DNA from: Psychrobacillus sp. OK028
GTDB taxonomy: Bacteria; Bacillota; Bacilli; Bacillales_A; Planococcaceae
Assembly: GCF_900103605.1 (NCBI RefSeq)
Contig: NZ_FNHY01000001.1
Span: 654,541-718,540 of the forward strand
Length of the DNA: 64,000 nt
Reading direction: 5' to 3'
Position 1 is the stretch's first letter. Each line of letters starts with the position of its first letter. Shown here piece after piece: positions 9,149 to 19,215 of the stretch. The translations under genes and the position numbers were made by a program. A model generated the notes under the pieces. It was not told the DNA's origin. It did not search any database and worked only from the letters and a program-made list of their open reading frames with translations.

Positions 9149-10705
9149 ATGACAGAAATTATCATCTCCGCTTTGCTTGGTCTGATTGTCGGTGCCGTTG
9201 TTGGTTATATTTATCTGAAAAACGTGAACGATTCAAAAGTGACTGGTGCAAAACAATCTTCAGCAATCATCATAGATGAAGCAAAGCGAGAAGCGGAAGC
9301 GTTGAAGAAAGAAGCACTTTTAGAAGCCAAAGATGAAACTCACAAATTACGAAATGAAGCAGAATCTGACATCCGTGAACGCCGTATGGAACTGCAAAAA
9401 CAGGAAAATCGGTTATTACAAAGAGAAGAGAACCTTGATCGTAAAGATGATGCTCTAAACAAGAGAGAAGTAGGTCTTGAGCGTAAAGATGATGCTCTAA
9501 CTGAAAGACAACAGCATATCGAACAGAAAGAAAGCAAAGTGGATGAACTAGTTAAGAAACAACAAACTGAACTAGAAAGAATTTCTACTCTAACTAGAGA
9601 TGAAGCGAAAACAATAATTCTCGAAGAAGTAGAAAATGAACTTGCTACGGATATTGCTGTAATGACGAAGGAATCGGAAACTAGAGCCAAAGAAGAATCC
9701 GATAAAAAGTCTCGTGAGATTCTTTCCCTAGCGTTACAACGTTTTGCAGCAGATCATGTTGCTGAAACAACTGTTTCTGTAGTTAACTTGCCAAATGATG
9801 AGATGAAAGGTCGCATTATTGGTCGTGAAGGACGAAATATTCGTACACTAGAGACGTTAACTGGTATCGATTTAATAATTGATGATACGCCAGAAGCAGT
9901 AATTCTTTCTGGGTTTGATCCGATTAGAAGAGAAACTGCCCGTTTAGCACTTGAAAAGCTAGTACAGGATGGACGAATTCATCCGGCACGAATTGAAGAA
10001 ATGGTTGAAAAGTCTAGAAGAGAAGTAGATGAACAAATTCGTGAAATTGGTGAACAAACTACATTCGATATAGGTGTTCACAATTTACATCCGGATCTTA
10101 TGAAAATTCTTGGTAGACTTCGGTATCGTACGAGCTATGGTCAAAATGTGTTAAAACACTCAACAGAAGTTGCCTACTTATCCGGATTGTTAGCTGCGGA
10201 ACTTGGTGAAGATGTAACACTTGCTAGACGCGCCGGGTTACTGCATGATATCGGGAAAGCAATTGACCATGAAGTGGAAGGTAGCCACGTAGAAATTGGT
10301 GTTGAGCTTGCAAGAAAATACAAAGAACATCCAGTAGTTATAAATAGTATTGCTTCCCATCACGGCGATACAGAAGCTACTTCAGTTATTGCTGTATTAG
10401 TAGCAGCTGCCGATGCATTATCTGCAGCACGCCCAGGTGCAAGAAGTGAGACACTTGAAAACTACATTCGACGATTGGAAAAACTAGAGGAAATTTCTGA
10501 ATCCTATGAAGGTGTAGAAAAATCATTTGCTATTCAAGCCGGTCGGGAAATTCGTATTATGGTTCGTCCAGATCAAATTGATGATTTAACTGCTCATCGT
10601 TTGGCAAGAGATATCCGTAAACGAATCGAAGAAGAATTAGATTATCCTGGTCATATTAAAGTGACTGTAATTAGAGAAACTAGAGCAGTAGAGTACGCTA
10701 AATAA
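9149..10705 (+). CDS. rny: Ribonuclease Y
   Basis: A 518-residue RNase Y of usual length, the membrane-anchored endoribonuclease that starts much mRNA decay in Firmicutes. Order of parts: N-terminal transmembrane helix (residues ~4-24), long charged coiled coil (~40-195), KH RNA-binding domain with [10 protein letters not shown] at 221-230, then the HD domain with H337 and HDIGK at 366-370. Start is ATG 9149 behind AGGGGGTG. It has its own promoter and is followed by a terminator and ymdB, as in B. subtilis. Its specificity factor RicA (YmcA) is encoded in the same window at 16996. Confidence 0.97.
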   Translation: MTEIIISALLGLIVGAVVGYIYLKNVNDSKVTGAKQSSAIIIDEAKREAEALKKEALLEAKDETHKLRNEAESDIRERRMELQKQENRLLQREENLDRKDDALNKREVGLERKDDALTERQQHIEQKESKVDELVKKQQTELERISTLTRDEAKTIILEEVENELATDIAVMTKESETRAKEESDKKSREILSLALQRFAADHVAETTVSVVNLPNDEMKGRIIGREGRNIRTLETLTGIDLIIDDTPEAVILSGFDPIRRETARLALEKLVQDGRIHPARIEEMVEKSRREVDEQIREIGEQTTFDIGVHNLHPDLMKILGRLRYRTSYGQNVLKHSTEVAYLSGLLAAELGEDVTLARRAGLLHDIGKAIDHEVEGSHVEIGVELARKYKEHPVVINSIASHHGDTEATSVIAVLVAAADALSAARPGARSETLENYIRRLEKLEEISESYEGVEKSFAIQAGREIRIMVRPDQIDDLTAHRLARDIRKRIEEELDYPGHIKVTVIRETRAVEYAK

Positions 10706-10745
10706 CATTCATTAATGGTATTTCACTGTATCATAAGTTAGTATT

Positions 10746-10775
10746 AAAAAAGGCTTCGAAATGAAGCCTTTTTTT
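10746..10775 (+). terminator. Rho-independent terminator between rny and ymdB
   Basis: aaaaaaggcttc-gaaat-gaagccttttttt: perfect 8-bp GC-containing stem with poly-T tail. It lies only ~20 bases before ymdB, so ymdB may be expressed by readthrough or its own promoter. Confidence 0.92.
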
Positions 10776-10797
10776 CGTGAAAGGAATGGAAGTAGTA

Positions 10798-11595
10798 ATG
10801 AGAATATTATTTATAGGAGATATCGTTGGATCAATCGGTAGAGATACGTTAGAAGACTATTTGCCGAGACTAAAAAGAAAATATGATGTAGATGTAGTTA
10901 TTGCTAACGGAGAGAATGCAGCTGCTGGACGAGGCATAACTAAAAGTATTTTTCAGTCATTGCTTCATATGGGAGTAGACGTAGTCACTATGGGAAACCA
11001 CACTTGGGATCAAAAAGAGATTATGGATTTTATTGATGACACAGACTACTTAATACGACCTGCTAACTTTTCAGAGGATGCTCCTGGTAAGGGCATGACT
11101 TCAATTTCTAAAAATGGTCATACGATTTCAGTGATTAATATGCATGGACGTACATTTTTACCACCACATGATGATCCATTTAAAATGGCAACGGAGATGG
11201 TGGAAGAAGCAAAAAAATTATCCCCTATCATCTTTTTTGACTTTCATGCAGAAGCTACAAGTGAAAAAATTGCCTTTGGCTGGCATTTAGATGGAAAAGC
11301 ATCTGTTGTAGTTGGAACACATACACACGTTCAAACAGCTGATTCTCGCATATTACCAGGTGGTACAGCTTATATCACGGACGTAGGGATGACTGGGCCA
11401 TATGATGGTGTTTTAGGCATGAAAAAAGAAGATGTGCTTTATCGATTCCAAACGAATATGCCTACTCGGTTTGAAGTTCCAAAGTCTGGGCGTACTGTAC
11501 TAAGCGGCTTCTTTGTAGAAGTAGACAATGTCACTGGAAAAGCATTACACCAAGAGCGAATTTATATAAACGAAGATTACCCATTTAAAGGCTAA
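10798..11595 (+). CDS. ymdB: YmdB-type metallophosphoesterase (2',3'-cAMP phosphodiesterase)
   Basis: A 265-residue calcineurin-like phosphoesterase of the YmdB family. Metal and catalytic motifs: FIGDIVG near the N-terminus, NGENAA, TMGNHTWD, GTHTHVQTAD. In B. subtilis YmdB hydrolyses 2',3'-cyclic nucleotides and affects the choice between motility and biofilm gene expression. The ATG at 10798 is preferred over an in-frame GTG 21 bases earlier because the family N-terminus is MRILFIGD and the length then matches (264 aa in B. subtilis). Conserved downstream of rny and upstream of spoVS. Confidence 0.92.
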   Translation: MRILFIGDIVGSIGRDTLEDYLPRLKRKYDVDVVIANGENAAAGRGITKSIFQSLLHMGVDVVTMGNHTWDQKEIMDFIDDTDYLIRPANFSEDAPGKGMTSISKNGHTISVINMHGRTFLPPHDDPFKMATEMVEEAKKLSPIIFFDFHAEATSEKIAFGWHLDGKASVVVGTHTHVQTADSRILPGGTAYITDVGMTGPYDGVLGMKKEDVLYRFQTNMPTRFEVPKSGRTVLSGFFVEVDNVTGKALHQERIYINEDYPFKG

Positions 11596-11680
11596 AAAGT
11601 CTAAAACATTACTCCTGCGCATACGTTAAGTTATGGACCAGAAGCAAGTTCATAATATAGCGACAAAAGGAGAAATGATA

Positions 11681-11947
11681 GTGGATTCTTTAAAAGTATC
11701 TTCCCGTTCAAACCCAAATTCGGTTGCTGGGGCATTAGTTGCAGTAATTAGAGAACAAGGGTATGCAGAGATGCAAGCAGTAGGAGCAGGAGCATTAAAT
11801 CAGGCTATCAAAGCGATAGCAATTGCCAGAGGATTCGTAGCTCCAAGTGGAACAGACTTAACATGTTCTCCTGCCTTCACGGATATTATTATATCGGGTG
11901 AAGATCGAACTGCTTTAAAGTTACTTGTTGAAAAAAAAGTAAAGTAA
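11681..11947 (+). CDS. spoVS: Stage V sporulation protein S
   Basis: An 88-residue SpoVS (B. subtilis 86 aa), a small Alba-like protein needed for late spore development and coat assembly. The block SNPNSVAGALVAVIREQG and the following GAGALNQAIKAIAIARGF are hallmark sequence. I chose GTG at 11681 because AAAGGAG is 8-9 bases upstream and the product starts MDSLKVSSRSNPNSV like homologues; an ATG six bases earlier is too close to the ribosome site. Own terminator downstream. Confidence 0.93.
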   Translation: MDSLKVSSRSNPNSVAGALVAVIREQGYAEMQAVGAGALNQAIKAIAIARGFVAPSGTDLTCSPAFTDIIISGEDRTALKLLVEKKVK

Positions 11948-11951
11948 ACGG

Positions 11952-11986
11952 GAGGTCGCTGCTCATGGAGTAGCGACCTCTTTTTT
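11952..11986 (+). terminator. Rho-independent terminator after spoVS
   Basis: gaggtcgct ... agcgacctc stem followed by TTTTTT. Confidence 0.92.
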
Positions 11987-12180
11987 AAAGATAAGAAAGT
12001 ATATAAAAATGTACCATGAATACTGAGTTAAAGGATTAGTAAGAATGAGTAATCGTAAGTTTTACGTTACAACGTACTTCATGTTCTTGGAATAATTTTT
12101 GAAATAGAAATGTAATCAAAGAAATAGACTGCTTTTATACGTGATATTATATTTTAACTTTCTAAATATAAAGGGCTTTT

Positions 12181-12282
12181 GTTGATTGGAGGGCAGGTCG
12201 GCGACTCCTGGAAAGCAAAAGGGAGAGACTACAAGCTCATAGCACTGCCCACGGAAAGCTTCCGACCTTAGCTACAATCAAC
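12181..12282. repeat. ~102-bp imperfect palindromic repeat, copy R2
   Basis: Begins gttgattggagggcaggtcgg and ends ccgaccttagctacaatcaac (each block is an imperfect inverse of the other), with internal gcgactcctg and gcccacggaaagc. R3 at 15197 has the same organisation. The ends could pair into a long hairpin in DNA or RNA. No gene fits inside. The ~30 bases right after the spoVS terminator (taagaaa.tatataaaaat) also recur after the porB terminator before R3. Confidence 0.75.
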
Positions 12283-12457
12283 GCCATATCCAGGTTTTTC
12301 TTAAAAAGATTGTTTATAAGAATAATTTGTGACGAAGCGTTTCCGTCAAAGGTCTGATTTTCGATAAAAAAGTGGGGAATACATAGTGATAAACGGCACT
12401 TCATGATAAACTAATGAAAGAAATTAGCATTTAATCGAATAGTAAGGAGATGTTTAT

Positions 12458-14212
12458 ATGTTGCAACAGCTTTCTTGGAAAGTAGGAGGGCAGCAAGGAG
12501 AGGGTATTGAAAGTACAGGGGAAATTTTCTCAATGGCGATGAATCGCTTAGGATACTATCTGTACGGGTACCGTCATTTCTCATCACGAATTAAAGGTGG
12601 CCATACAAACAATAAAATCTGTGTACGTCCAACACAAGTTCGTACAATTCCAGATGATTTAGATATTTTAGTTGCATTTGACCAAGAAACAATTGACGTC
12701 AATTACAAAGAGTTAACAGAAAAAAGTGTTATTCTTGCCGACACAAAATTCTCGCCAGTAGCACCTGAAGATTGTAAGGCTCCAATGTATATTGTCCCTT
12801 TCACAGAGATAGCTGCGGAGCTTGGAACATCTCTAATGAAAAACATGGTAGCAATTGGCTCAAGTGCTGCACTACTTAACTTAGACAAAGGTGTCTTCCA
12901 AGGTGTAGTAGATGAAATTTTCGGCAAAAAAGGACAAGAAGTAGTAGAAAAAAACATGGAAGCTATTCAACAGGGCTTTGATACAATGGCTGAGCAGCTA
13001 GGAGACCGTGTAGGAGAATGGGAAATTGCACCTGCAGACGGAAAACACCGTATGTTTATGATAGGAAATGATGCAATTGCTCTAGGCGCACTAGCAGCAG
13101 GTGTTCGTTTTATGGCAGCATATCCTATCACTCCTGCATCTGAAATTATGGAATATATGATTAAAAAACTACCACTATTTGGTGGAGCAGTTATTCAAAC
13201 AGAGGATGAAATTGCTGCAGCTACAATGGCAATTGGCTCAAACTACGGTGGTGTCCGTGCCTTTACTGCATCTGCTGGTCCGGGACTTTCTCTTATGATG
13301 GAAGCAATCGGTCTTTCTGGTATGACGGAGCAACCGCTCGTAATTGTAGATACACAGCGTGGGGGACCTTCAACAGGCTTACCAACTAAACAAGAACAAT
13401 CCGATCTAATGCAAATGATTTATGGAACACATGGAGAAATTCCAAAAGTAGTGATTGCACCAAGTACAGGTGAAGAAGCTTTCTATGATACGATTCAAGC
13501 TTTCAATATTGCAGAAGAATTACAGCTTCCAGTTATTATTTTATCTGATTTACAACTGTCACTTGGTAAACAAACGGTAGAGCCATTTGATTATTCGAAG
13601 GTGGAAATCCGACGTGGTAAATTAGTGGAAAATGAAGAAGTTCCTGTTGCTGAAGATAAAACGTACTTTAAGCGATATGAACTAACTGAAGACGGCATTT
13701 CACCACGTGTCCTACCTGGAACGGAGCATGCTATTCACCATGTAACTGGAGTAGAGCATGATGAAACTGGTAAACCATCGGAAGCATCTACAAATCGTAA
13801 AGCTCAAATGGATAAACGTTTAGGGAAGCTAAAGCATATTAACTTCAGAGAACCTGTGTATGTAAACGCACCATACGAAGAAGCAGATATACTATTTGTA
13901 GGCTTCAACTCAACAAGAGGTGTGCTGGAAGAATTGCAGCAAACACTTATAGATAGTGATGTTAAAGTAAATCATGCACATATTCGTTTAATACATCCAT
14001 TTCCTGTGGAAGAAATGCAATCACTAGTTGCGAAAGCGAAAAAAGTGGTAGTAGTCGAAAATAATGCAACAGGGCAATTAGCAAATATCATTAAAATGAA
14101 TGTTGGCGGTCATGATAAATTGGTTAGTGTGACGAAATATGACGGCACACCATTCTTACCATTACAGCTTGCAAAACAAGTAAAGGAGTTGCTAACAGAT
14201 GGTAACATTTAA
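12458..14212 (+). CDS. korA: 2-oxoacid:ferredoxin oxidoreductase, fused gamma-alpha subunit
   Basis: A 584-residue large subunit. Residues ~1-190 are the gamma domain (KVGGQQGEGIESTGEIFS, RIKGGHTNN) and the rest is the alpha domain with the pyrimidine-binding region (AAYPITPASEIMEYM, TEDEIAAATMAIGSNYGG) and a C-terminal transketolase-like part. With the beta subunit it makes a CoA- and ferredoxin-dependent enzyme that decarboxylates 2-oxoacids, most likely 2-oxoglutarate (KorAB-type), coupling to reduced ferredoxin. Start ATG 12458 behind AAGGAG. It overlaps porB/korB by 14 bases. Exact 2-oxoacid is inferred, not proven by sequence. Confidence 0.88.
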   Translation: MLQQLSWKVGGQQGEGIESTGEIFSMAMNRLGYYLYGYRHFSSRIKGGHTNNKICVRPTQVRTIPDDLDILVAFDQETIDVNYKELTEKSVILADTKFSPVAPEDCKAPMYIVPFTEIAAELGTSLMKNMVAIGSSAALLNLDKGVFQGVVDEIFGKKGQEVVEKNMEAIQQGFDTMAEQLGDRVGEWEIAPADGKHRMFMIGNDAIALGALAAGVRFMAAYPITPASEIMEYMIKKLPLFGGAVIQTEDEIAAATMAIGSNYGGVRAFTASAGPGLSLMMEAIGLSGMTEQPLVIVDTQRGGPSTGLPTKQEQSDLMQMIYGTHGEIPKVVIAPSTGEEAFYDTIQAFNIAEELQLPVIILSDLQLSLGKQTVEPFDYSKVEIRRGKLVENEEVPVAEDKTYFKRYELTEDGISPRVLPGTEHAIHHVTGVEHDETGKPSEASTNRKAQMDKRLGKLKHINFREPVYVNAPYEEADILFVGFNSTRGVLEELQQTLIDSDVKVNHAHIRLIHPFPVEEMQSLVAKAKKVVVVENNATGQLANIIKMNVGGHDKLVSVTKYDGTPFLPLQLAKQVKELLTDGNI

Positions 14213-15065
14213 AGATTTTCGTAATAACGTAAAACCTAACTGGTGTCCAGGTTGTGGTGACTTCTCCGTGCAGACAGCAATTCAACGTGCTGCTGCAAAT
14301 GTTGGAATTCAGCCACATGATCTAGCTGTTATTTCTGGTATCGGCTGCTCAGGACGTATTTCTGGTTACATCCATTCATATGGTTTTCATGGCATTCACG
14401 GTCGTGCACTTCCAATTGCGCAAGGGTTGAAAATGGCAAACAAAGATCTACACGTTATCGCTTCCGGCGGTGATGGGGATGGGTTTGCAATTGGAATGGG
14501 TCACACTATTCATTCTATTCGTCGTAATATCGATATCACATATGTTGTTATGGACAACCAAATTTACGGATTGACAAAGGGTCAAACGTCCCCGCGTTCA
14601 GCAGAGGGTTTTAAAACGAAGTCAACTCCTGGTGGAGCAATTGAACCATCCGTTCAACCATTAGAACTAGCGCTTACATCTGGAGCAACCTTTGTAGCCC
14701 AAGGATTTTCGTCGGATATTAAAGAACTAACTGCAATTATTGAAGCAGGTATTAATCATAAAGGTTTCTCGTTCATTAATGTATTTAGCCCTTGTGTAAC
14801 ATACAATAAAGTAAATACGTATGATTGGTTTAAAGAACATCTAACAAAGCTATCTACTGTAGAAGGGTATGATTCTACAAACAGAGAAGAAGCGATGAAA
14901 GTAGTAATGGAAACTGAAGGTCTTGTAACAGGTATTATTTATCAAGATGAAAACGCACCATCCTACCAAGAGCAAGTTCCGGGTTATGCACCTACACCAC
15001 TTGTTGATCAAAACTTGAAGATGAGTGAACAGGAATTTAATGCATTACTGCAAGATTTTATGTGA
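14199..15065 (+). CDS. korB: 2-oxoacid:ferredoxin oxidoreductase, beta (TPP-binding) subunit
   Basis: A 288-residue beta subunit. It carries the cysteine pair NWCPGCGDF near the N-terminus for the iron-sulfur cluster, and the thiamine diphosphate motif SGGDGDGFAIG followed ~28 residues later by VVMDNQIYGLTKGQTSP. It completes the enzyme encoded by the preceding gene, whose stop it overlaps. A strong terminator follows. The pair sits as an island between spoVS and miaB, where B. subtilis has tdh-kbl, and is flanked by direct copies of the R2/R3 repeat. Confidence 0.9.
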   Translation: MVTFKDFRNNVKPNWCPGCGDFSVQTAIQRAAANVGIQPHDLAVISGIGCSGRISGYIHSYGFHGIHGRALPIAQGLKMANKDLHVIASGGDGDGFAIGMGHTIHSIRRNIDITYVVMDNQIYGLTKGQTSPRSAEGFKTKSTPGGAIEPSVQPLELALTSGATFVAQGFSSDIKELTAIIEAGINHKGFSFINVFSPCVTYNKVNTYDWFKEHLTKLSTVEGYDSTNREEAMKVVMETEGLVTGIIYQDENAPSYQEQVPGYAPTPLVDQNLKMSEQEFNALLQDFM

Positions 15066-15072
15066 TATAGCG

Positions 15073-15107
15073 AAGCTCATGAATTTTTACATTCATGAGC
15101 TTTTTTT
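15073..15107 (+). terminator. Rho-independent terminator after korB
   Basis: aagctcatgaat-ttttac-attcatgagctt stem with T-run. Confidence 0.92.
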
Positions 15108-15196
15108 AAAGAATAAGAAATTATATAAAAATACTCTGTGAGCATTGGGATCCAGATACTTTTTAAAATACTACTGATTTCAGTTACAGGTGACGC

Positions 15197-15300
15197 GTTG
15201 GTTGTAGCGCAGGTTGGCGACTCTAGCGGGAAAGCACGAGGGACAGACTACAGACTCGAGGCATGCCCAAGAAAAGCGTCCGGCCTTCGCTACAATCAAC
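15197..15300. repeat. ~104-bp imperfect palindromic repeat, copy R3
   Basis: Begins gttggttgtagcgcaggttgg and ends ccggccttcgctacaatcaac (written as outer arms), a good inverted pair; middle blocks gcgactctagcgggaaagcacgag and gcccaagaaaagcgtc match R2 and R1 in order. Same orientation as R2, about 3.0 kb away, with korAB in between. Confidence 0.78.
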
Positions 15301-15448
15301 CGCAAATCTAGGTATTTGTTTTGAAAAAACGACCATATATGTCCAATTAAGAAATTTTAAGCTGAATGCCTTGTAGGAATAGAGTACTGTTCAGTATAAT
15401 AGGGTGGATATATGTACTTTTCATGAACGAAGGAAAGGAGAGTTTTTT

Positions 15449-16996
15449 ATGAACGAAGAATCCCGTTTACAGAGTACTCAAGTGAAGGCACCTAGCACTT
15501 TAGATAAAAAATCTGAGAAGGATTATAGTAAATATTTTCAAGCAGTCTATACTCCACCATCATTAAAAGATGCGAAAAAACGTGGAAAAGAAGAGGTAGA
15601 ATACCATAACGACTTTGCTATTGCAGAGCAATTTAAAGGCATGGGCCAAAATAGAAAATTTTATATACGCACATATGGCTGTCAGATGAACGAGCATGAT
15701 ACCGAAGTGATGGCAGGTATTTTCATGCAACTTGGATATGAGCCTACTGATACTGTAGAAGATGCAAACGTTGTATTACTTAATACTTGTGCGATTCGTG
15801 AAAATGCTGAAAACAAGGTTTTTGGGGAGCTTGGTCACTTTAAGCATTTAAAACAAAAAAACCCGGATGTATTAATCGGTGTTTGCGGGTGTATGTCCCA
15901 GGAAGAATCAGTCGTAAATAAAATATTAAAAACTTACAATCAAGTAGATATGATTTTTGGAACACATAATATTCACCGTCTTCCTAACATATTAAACGAA
16001 GCATACCTTTCAAAAGAAATGGTTGTGGAAGTTTGGTCTAAAGAAGGAGACGTTATAGAAAACCTGCCGCGAGTACGTAAAGGTTCGATTAAAGCATGGG
16101 TCAACATTATGTACGGCTGCGATAAATTCTGTACATATTGTATCGTTCCATATACACGTGGAAAAGAGCGTAGTCGCCGTCCGGAAGATATAATTCAAGA
16201 GATTAGACATCTTGCTGCTCAAGGGTACAAAGAAGTAACATTGCTTGGTCAAAACGTTAATGCATATGGAAAAGACTTTGAAGATTTGAATTATCGCTTT
16301 GGTGATTTAATGGCTGACCTTCAGAAGATTGACGTAGCCCGCATACGTTTTATGACTAGTCATCCTAGAGATTTTGATGATCATTTAATCGAAGTGCTTG
16401 CAAAAGGCGGAAATTTAGTCGATCATATTCATCTCCCAGTTCAATCGGGATCATCTGATATACTTAAAATAATGGCTCGTAAATATACTAGAGAGCATTA
16501 CTTAGAGCTAGTTCGTAAAATAAAAACAGCTATCCCAAATGTTTCCCTAACAACTGACATTATTGTTGGATTCCCAAACGAAACTGAGGAACAGTTTGAA
16601 GAAACAATGTCTTTATATAAAGAAGTAGGCTTTGAAATTGCCTATACGTATATTTACTCTCCGCGAGAAGGTACACCAGCTGCCAAGATGGTGGATAATG
16701 TGCCGATGGAAGTAAAAAAAGAAAGACTTCAACGATTAAATAAGCTAGTAAATGATATGTCCGCTGAAGCGATGAAAAAATATGATGGGCAAATTGTAGA
16801 AGTGTTAGTTGAAGGTGAAAGTAAAAATAACCCAGATGTCCTTGCTGGCTATACTAGTAAGAGCAAATTAGTTAATTTCGTTGGACCAAAAGATAGCATT
16901 GGGCAACTAGTGAAAGTTAAAATAACAGAAGCGAAAACATGGTCACTTACTGGGGAGCTAGTGAGTGAAACAATCGAGCATAAGGTGGGAGTTTAA
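15449..16996 (+). CDS. miaB: MiaB, tRNA-2-methylthio-N6-isopentenyladenosine methylthiotransferase
   Basis: A 515-residue radical-SAM methylthiotransferase (B. subtilis 509 aa) that adds the 2-methylthio group to i6A37 of tRNAs reading UNN codons. Three N-terminal cluster cysteines lie in [20 protein letters not shown] and VCGCMSQEE; the radical-SAM CxxxCxxC is [10 protein letters not shown]; a C-terminal TRAM domain follows. ATG 15449 is chosen over an in-frame ATG 45 bases upstream because GGAAAGGAG lies directly before it. The last base of its stop is the first of the ricA ATG (TAATG), so the two are coupled. Confidence 0.96.
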   Translation: MNEESRLQSTQVKAPSTLDKKSEKDYSKYFQAVYTPPSLKDAKKRGKEEVEYHNDFAIAEQFKGMGQNRKFYIRTYGCQMNEHDTEVMAGIFMQLGYEPTDTVEDANVVLLNTCAIRENAENKVFGELGHFKHLKQKNPDVLIGVCGCMSQEESVVNKILKTYNQVDMIFGTHNIHRLPNILNEAYLSKEMVVEVWSKEGDVIENLPRVRKGSIKAWVNIMYGCDKFCTYCIVPYTRGKERSRRPEDIIQEIRHLAAQGYKEVTLLGQNVNAYGKDFEDLNYRFGDLMADLQKIDVARIRFMTSHPRDFDDHLIEVLAKGGNLVDHIHLPVQSGSSDILKIMARKYTREHYLELVRKIKTAIPNVSLTTDIIVGFPNETEEQFEETMSLYKEVGFEIAYTYIYSPREGTPAAKMVDNVPMEVKKERLQRLNKLVNDMSAEAMKKYDGQIVEVLVEGESKNNPDVLAGYTSKSKLVNFVGPKDSIGQLVKVKITEAKTWSLTGELVSETIEHKVGV

Positions 16997-17433
16997 TGTC
17001 TACTACAAAATATACTAGAGACGATATTATTGAAAAAGCAAAAGAAATTGCAACAATGATCGCCAATACCGAGGAAGTTGAATTCTTCAAACGCGCAGAA
17101 GAGCAAATTAATGAAAATACAATGGTCCGTGAAAAAATTGCAAGTCTAAAAAGCTTACAGAAACAAGCTGTCAACTTTCAGCATTTAGGGAAAGAAAAGG
17201 CACTTAAAATGATTGAAGGTAAAATTGCCGCAATCGAAGAAGAAATTGACGGTCTTCCAATTGTTCAAGAATTTAAGCAATCCCAAGGTGATGTAAATAG
17301 CCTGTTACAATTAGTAGCAAATTCCATCTCAAACAACGTAACAAACCAAATTATTGAAGCCACTGAGGGTGACTTGCTTAGAGGCGAAACAGGTTCCAAA
17401 GTAAAAAACACTACTTACGATAGTTGTTCATAA
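16996..17433 (+). CDS. ricA: RicA (YmcA), RNase Y specificity factor / Y-complex subunit
   Basis: A 145-residue, helical, highly charged protein of the YmcA/RicA family (YlbF/YmcA fold). In B. subtilis RicA, RicF (YlbF) and RicT (YaaT) form the Y-complex, which binds iron-sulfur clusters and directs RNase Y cleavage; it is needed for competence, biofilm and sporulation. The tail GETGSKVKNTTYDSCS holds the only cysteine, as in the family C-terminus. Translationally coupled to miaB (TAATG). rny is 6 kb upstream; ricF and ricT are not in this window. Confidence 0.92.
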   Translation: MSTTKYTRDDIIEKAKEIATMIANTEEVEFFKRAEEQINENTMVREKIASLKSLQKQAVNFQHLGKEKALKMIEGKIAAIEEEIDGLPIVQEFKQSQGDVNSLLQLVANSISNNVTNQIIEATEGDLLRGETGSKVKNTTYDSCS

Positions 17434-17444
17434 TTTCTTATAAA

Positions 17445-17486
17445 AAAGCATTCATTTAATCATGTGATTAGATGAATGCTTTTTAT
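17445..17486 (+). terminator. Rho-independent terminator after ricA
   Basis: aaaagcattcat ... atgaatgctttt stem followed by T-rich sequence. Confidence 0.9.
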
Positions 17487-17641
17487 TATAAAATGAGTAA
17501 AATTTCTTGCTCTCCGGGTAGTTATGAGCTGGGATGTAGGTTCCTAAATAACTGAAAACGCATAATTGAGTGGCAATTAGATAAACTAATATGTTAATAT
17601 TATTATGTACATTGGGATTATATATAAAAGGGGGAAATTGC

Positions 17642-18631
17642 ATGAAGAAAAAGCAATTTAAGTTGTTAAGTATTCTAAGCGTTTTTGTTTTGTTAATACT
17701 TGCAGCTTGTGGCTCAACAGATGAGGGATCTTCATCAGATGGAGATTCTGGTAAGAAAAAAGAAGATTACAAGTTTTTAAGTTTGTTAACAGGTGGGGTC
17801 CAAGGGACATATTATCCACTTGGAGGTACATTTGCTGAATTGATTTCGAAGGATACTGGGATTAAAACAACAGCAGAGGTTTCACAAGCCTCAGCAGCAA
17901 ACATGACTGCTTTAAAAGAAGGAACAGCAGAAATAGCTTTCACTCAAACTGACATCGCTTTCTATGCAACAGAAGGTGAGTTAATGTTTAAGGACAATAA
18001 AGTTGATACGATTTCTGCACTTGGTGCACTTTATCCAGAAACAGTTCAATTAGTAACAACGGACAAAACTGGTATTAAGTCATTTGCTGATTTAAAAGGA
18101 AAGAAAATTTCTGTAGGTGCTCCTGGATCAGGAACATATGCGAACGCGGAACAACTACTTGAAATTCATGGTTTGACGATGGATGATATTGATCCACAAA
18201 ACCTAGATTTTGGAGAATCCCAAGACAGCTTACAGGCTGGTCAAATTGATGCTGCATTTATTACTGCAGGAACTCCAACTGGTGCTGTAGAAGCCTTAAA
18301 TGCAGTAGCAAATGTAGTAATTGTTCCAGTTGAAGATGCAAAAGCAGATGAGCTTATTAAAAAGTATCCATATTATGCTAAAGACGTAGTGCCTTCAGGT
18401 ACTTACGGCTTAACACAAGATGTTCCAACCGTGTCTGTATTAGCGATGCTAGCTGTAACTAACGAGCTACCAGAGGACTTAGTTTACGAAATGACAAAAG
18501 CAATTTACGATAATGCTGCTAGCATTACACATCCGAAAGGACAGTTTATCAAACCAGAAACAGGTCTTGAAGGTATTGGAATCAAAATTCACCCAGGTGC
18601 TCAAAAGTACTTTGATGAAGTAAATAAATAA
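17642..18631 (+). CDS. TAXI-family TRAP transporter solute receptor (lipoprotein)
   Basis: A 329-residue secreted lipoprotein: signal peptide with lipobox LAAC followed by a Ser/Asp/Gly linker, then a TAXI-type receptor fold (SLLTGGVQGTYYPLGGTFAELI, then the GAPGSGTYANAEQLLE block). It captures the substrate outside the membrane for the fused permease encoded two genes on; TAXI systems often take up C4-dicarboxylates or glutamate, but the ligand cannot be read here. ATG 17642 lies behind AGGGGG. A strong terminator right after the gene may set the usual excess of receptor over permease. Confidence 0.92.
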   Translation: MKKKQFKLLSILSVFVLLILAACGSTDEGSSSDGDSGKKKEDYKFLSLLTGGVQGTYYPLGGTFAELISKDTGIKTTAEVSQASAANMTALKEGTAEIAFTQTDIAFYATEGELMFKDNKVDTISALGALYPETVQLVTTDKTGIKSFADLKGKKISVGAPGSGTYANAEQLLEIHGLTMDDIDPQNLDFGESQDSLQAGQIDAAFITAGTPTGAVEALNAVANVVIVPVEDAKADELIKKYPYYAKDVVPSGTYGLTQDVPTVSVLAMLAVTNELPEDLVYEMTKAIYDNAASITHPKGQFIKPETGLEGIGIKIHPGAQKYFDEVNK

Positions 18632-18644
18632 AACTAAATGCTTG

Positions 18645-18677
18645 GGGGCATGTTGCGTTTGCTTACATGCCCCTTTT
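18645..18677 (+). terminator. Terminator (attenuator) between receptor and permease genes
   Basis: ggggcatgt ... acatgcccc stem with TTTTT, inside the presumed operon, so it probably lowers downstream expression rather than ending it. Confidence 0.85.
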
Positions 18678-18702
18678 TAATTGAAAGAATGGTGGCGAAG
18701 AC

Positions 18703-19215
18703 ATGCGATTTCTTAAAATGTATGGAATAATAAGCCTCATTTGTGTAATTGGACTTGCATTTTTCTTGCCATTTAAGCAAGCATTTGTTTTTACAGAAAC
18801 AAGAAGTGATGATCCAAAATTTTATTATTTAAAGGTTGAGGATGAACGGGAATTCCAAGTTAGGTACACACATTCTATACATAAAAGCGATGTAATAGAA
18901 TCCTACAGAATTACAAAGGATGTCAAAATTCAACTAGTTTCAATGGCTTATGAGGATTTAGCGATTGGGATGCCAGGATATGCTGAAGAAGGGCAAACTT
19001 TTGAAGTGAAAGACGGTATGTATAAACTTTCGTATGATGATAAAGTGATCGATTCCTTTACAATTCTAGTTGCCAATATTGAAATGGATTTAATATTTCA
19101 ATATAAGCAAAGGGATTATGATTTAAAAAAATTATTAGAACGAAGTAAAGCTTATGAATTCAAAGTAAAAAATATTTCGCTATATGATCAATGGAAAGGA
19201 GTTAAGTTTAAATGA
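18703..19215 (+). CDS. DUF1850 protein of TRAP-TAXI operon
   Basis: A 170-residue protein with one N-terminal membrane segment (residues ~8-26) and a soluble extracytoplasmic domain containing the RYTHSIHKSDVIESYRI block of DUF1850. These proteins are found almost only between TAXI receptor and permease genes; role unknown, presumably an accessory of the transporter. The stop overlaps the permease start as ATGA, so translation is coupled. Confidence 0.85.
   Translation: MRFLKMYGIISLICVIGLAFFLPFKQAFVFTETRSDDPKFYYLKVEDEREFQVRYTHSIHKSDVIESYRITKDVKIQLVSMAYEDLAIGMPGYAEEGQTFEVKDGMYKLSYDDKVIDSFTILVANIEMDLIFQYKQRDYDLKKLLERSKAYEFKVKNISLYDQWKGVKFK

Noticed and set aside
9340..9690. 116-codon minus-strand frame opposite rny
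   Set aside because: Ser/Ala/Phe-rich antisense of the coiled-coil region; no ribosome site, clearly a shadow.
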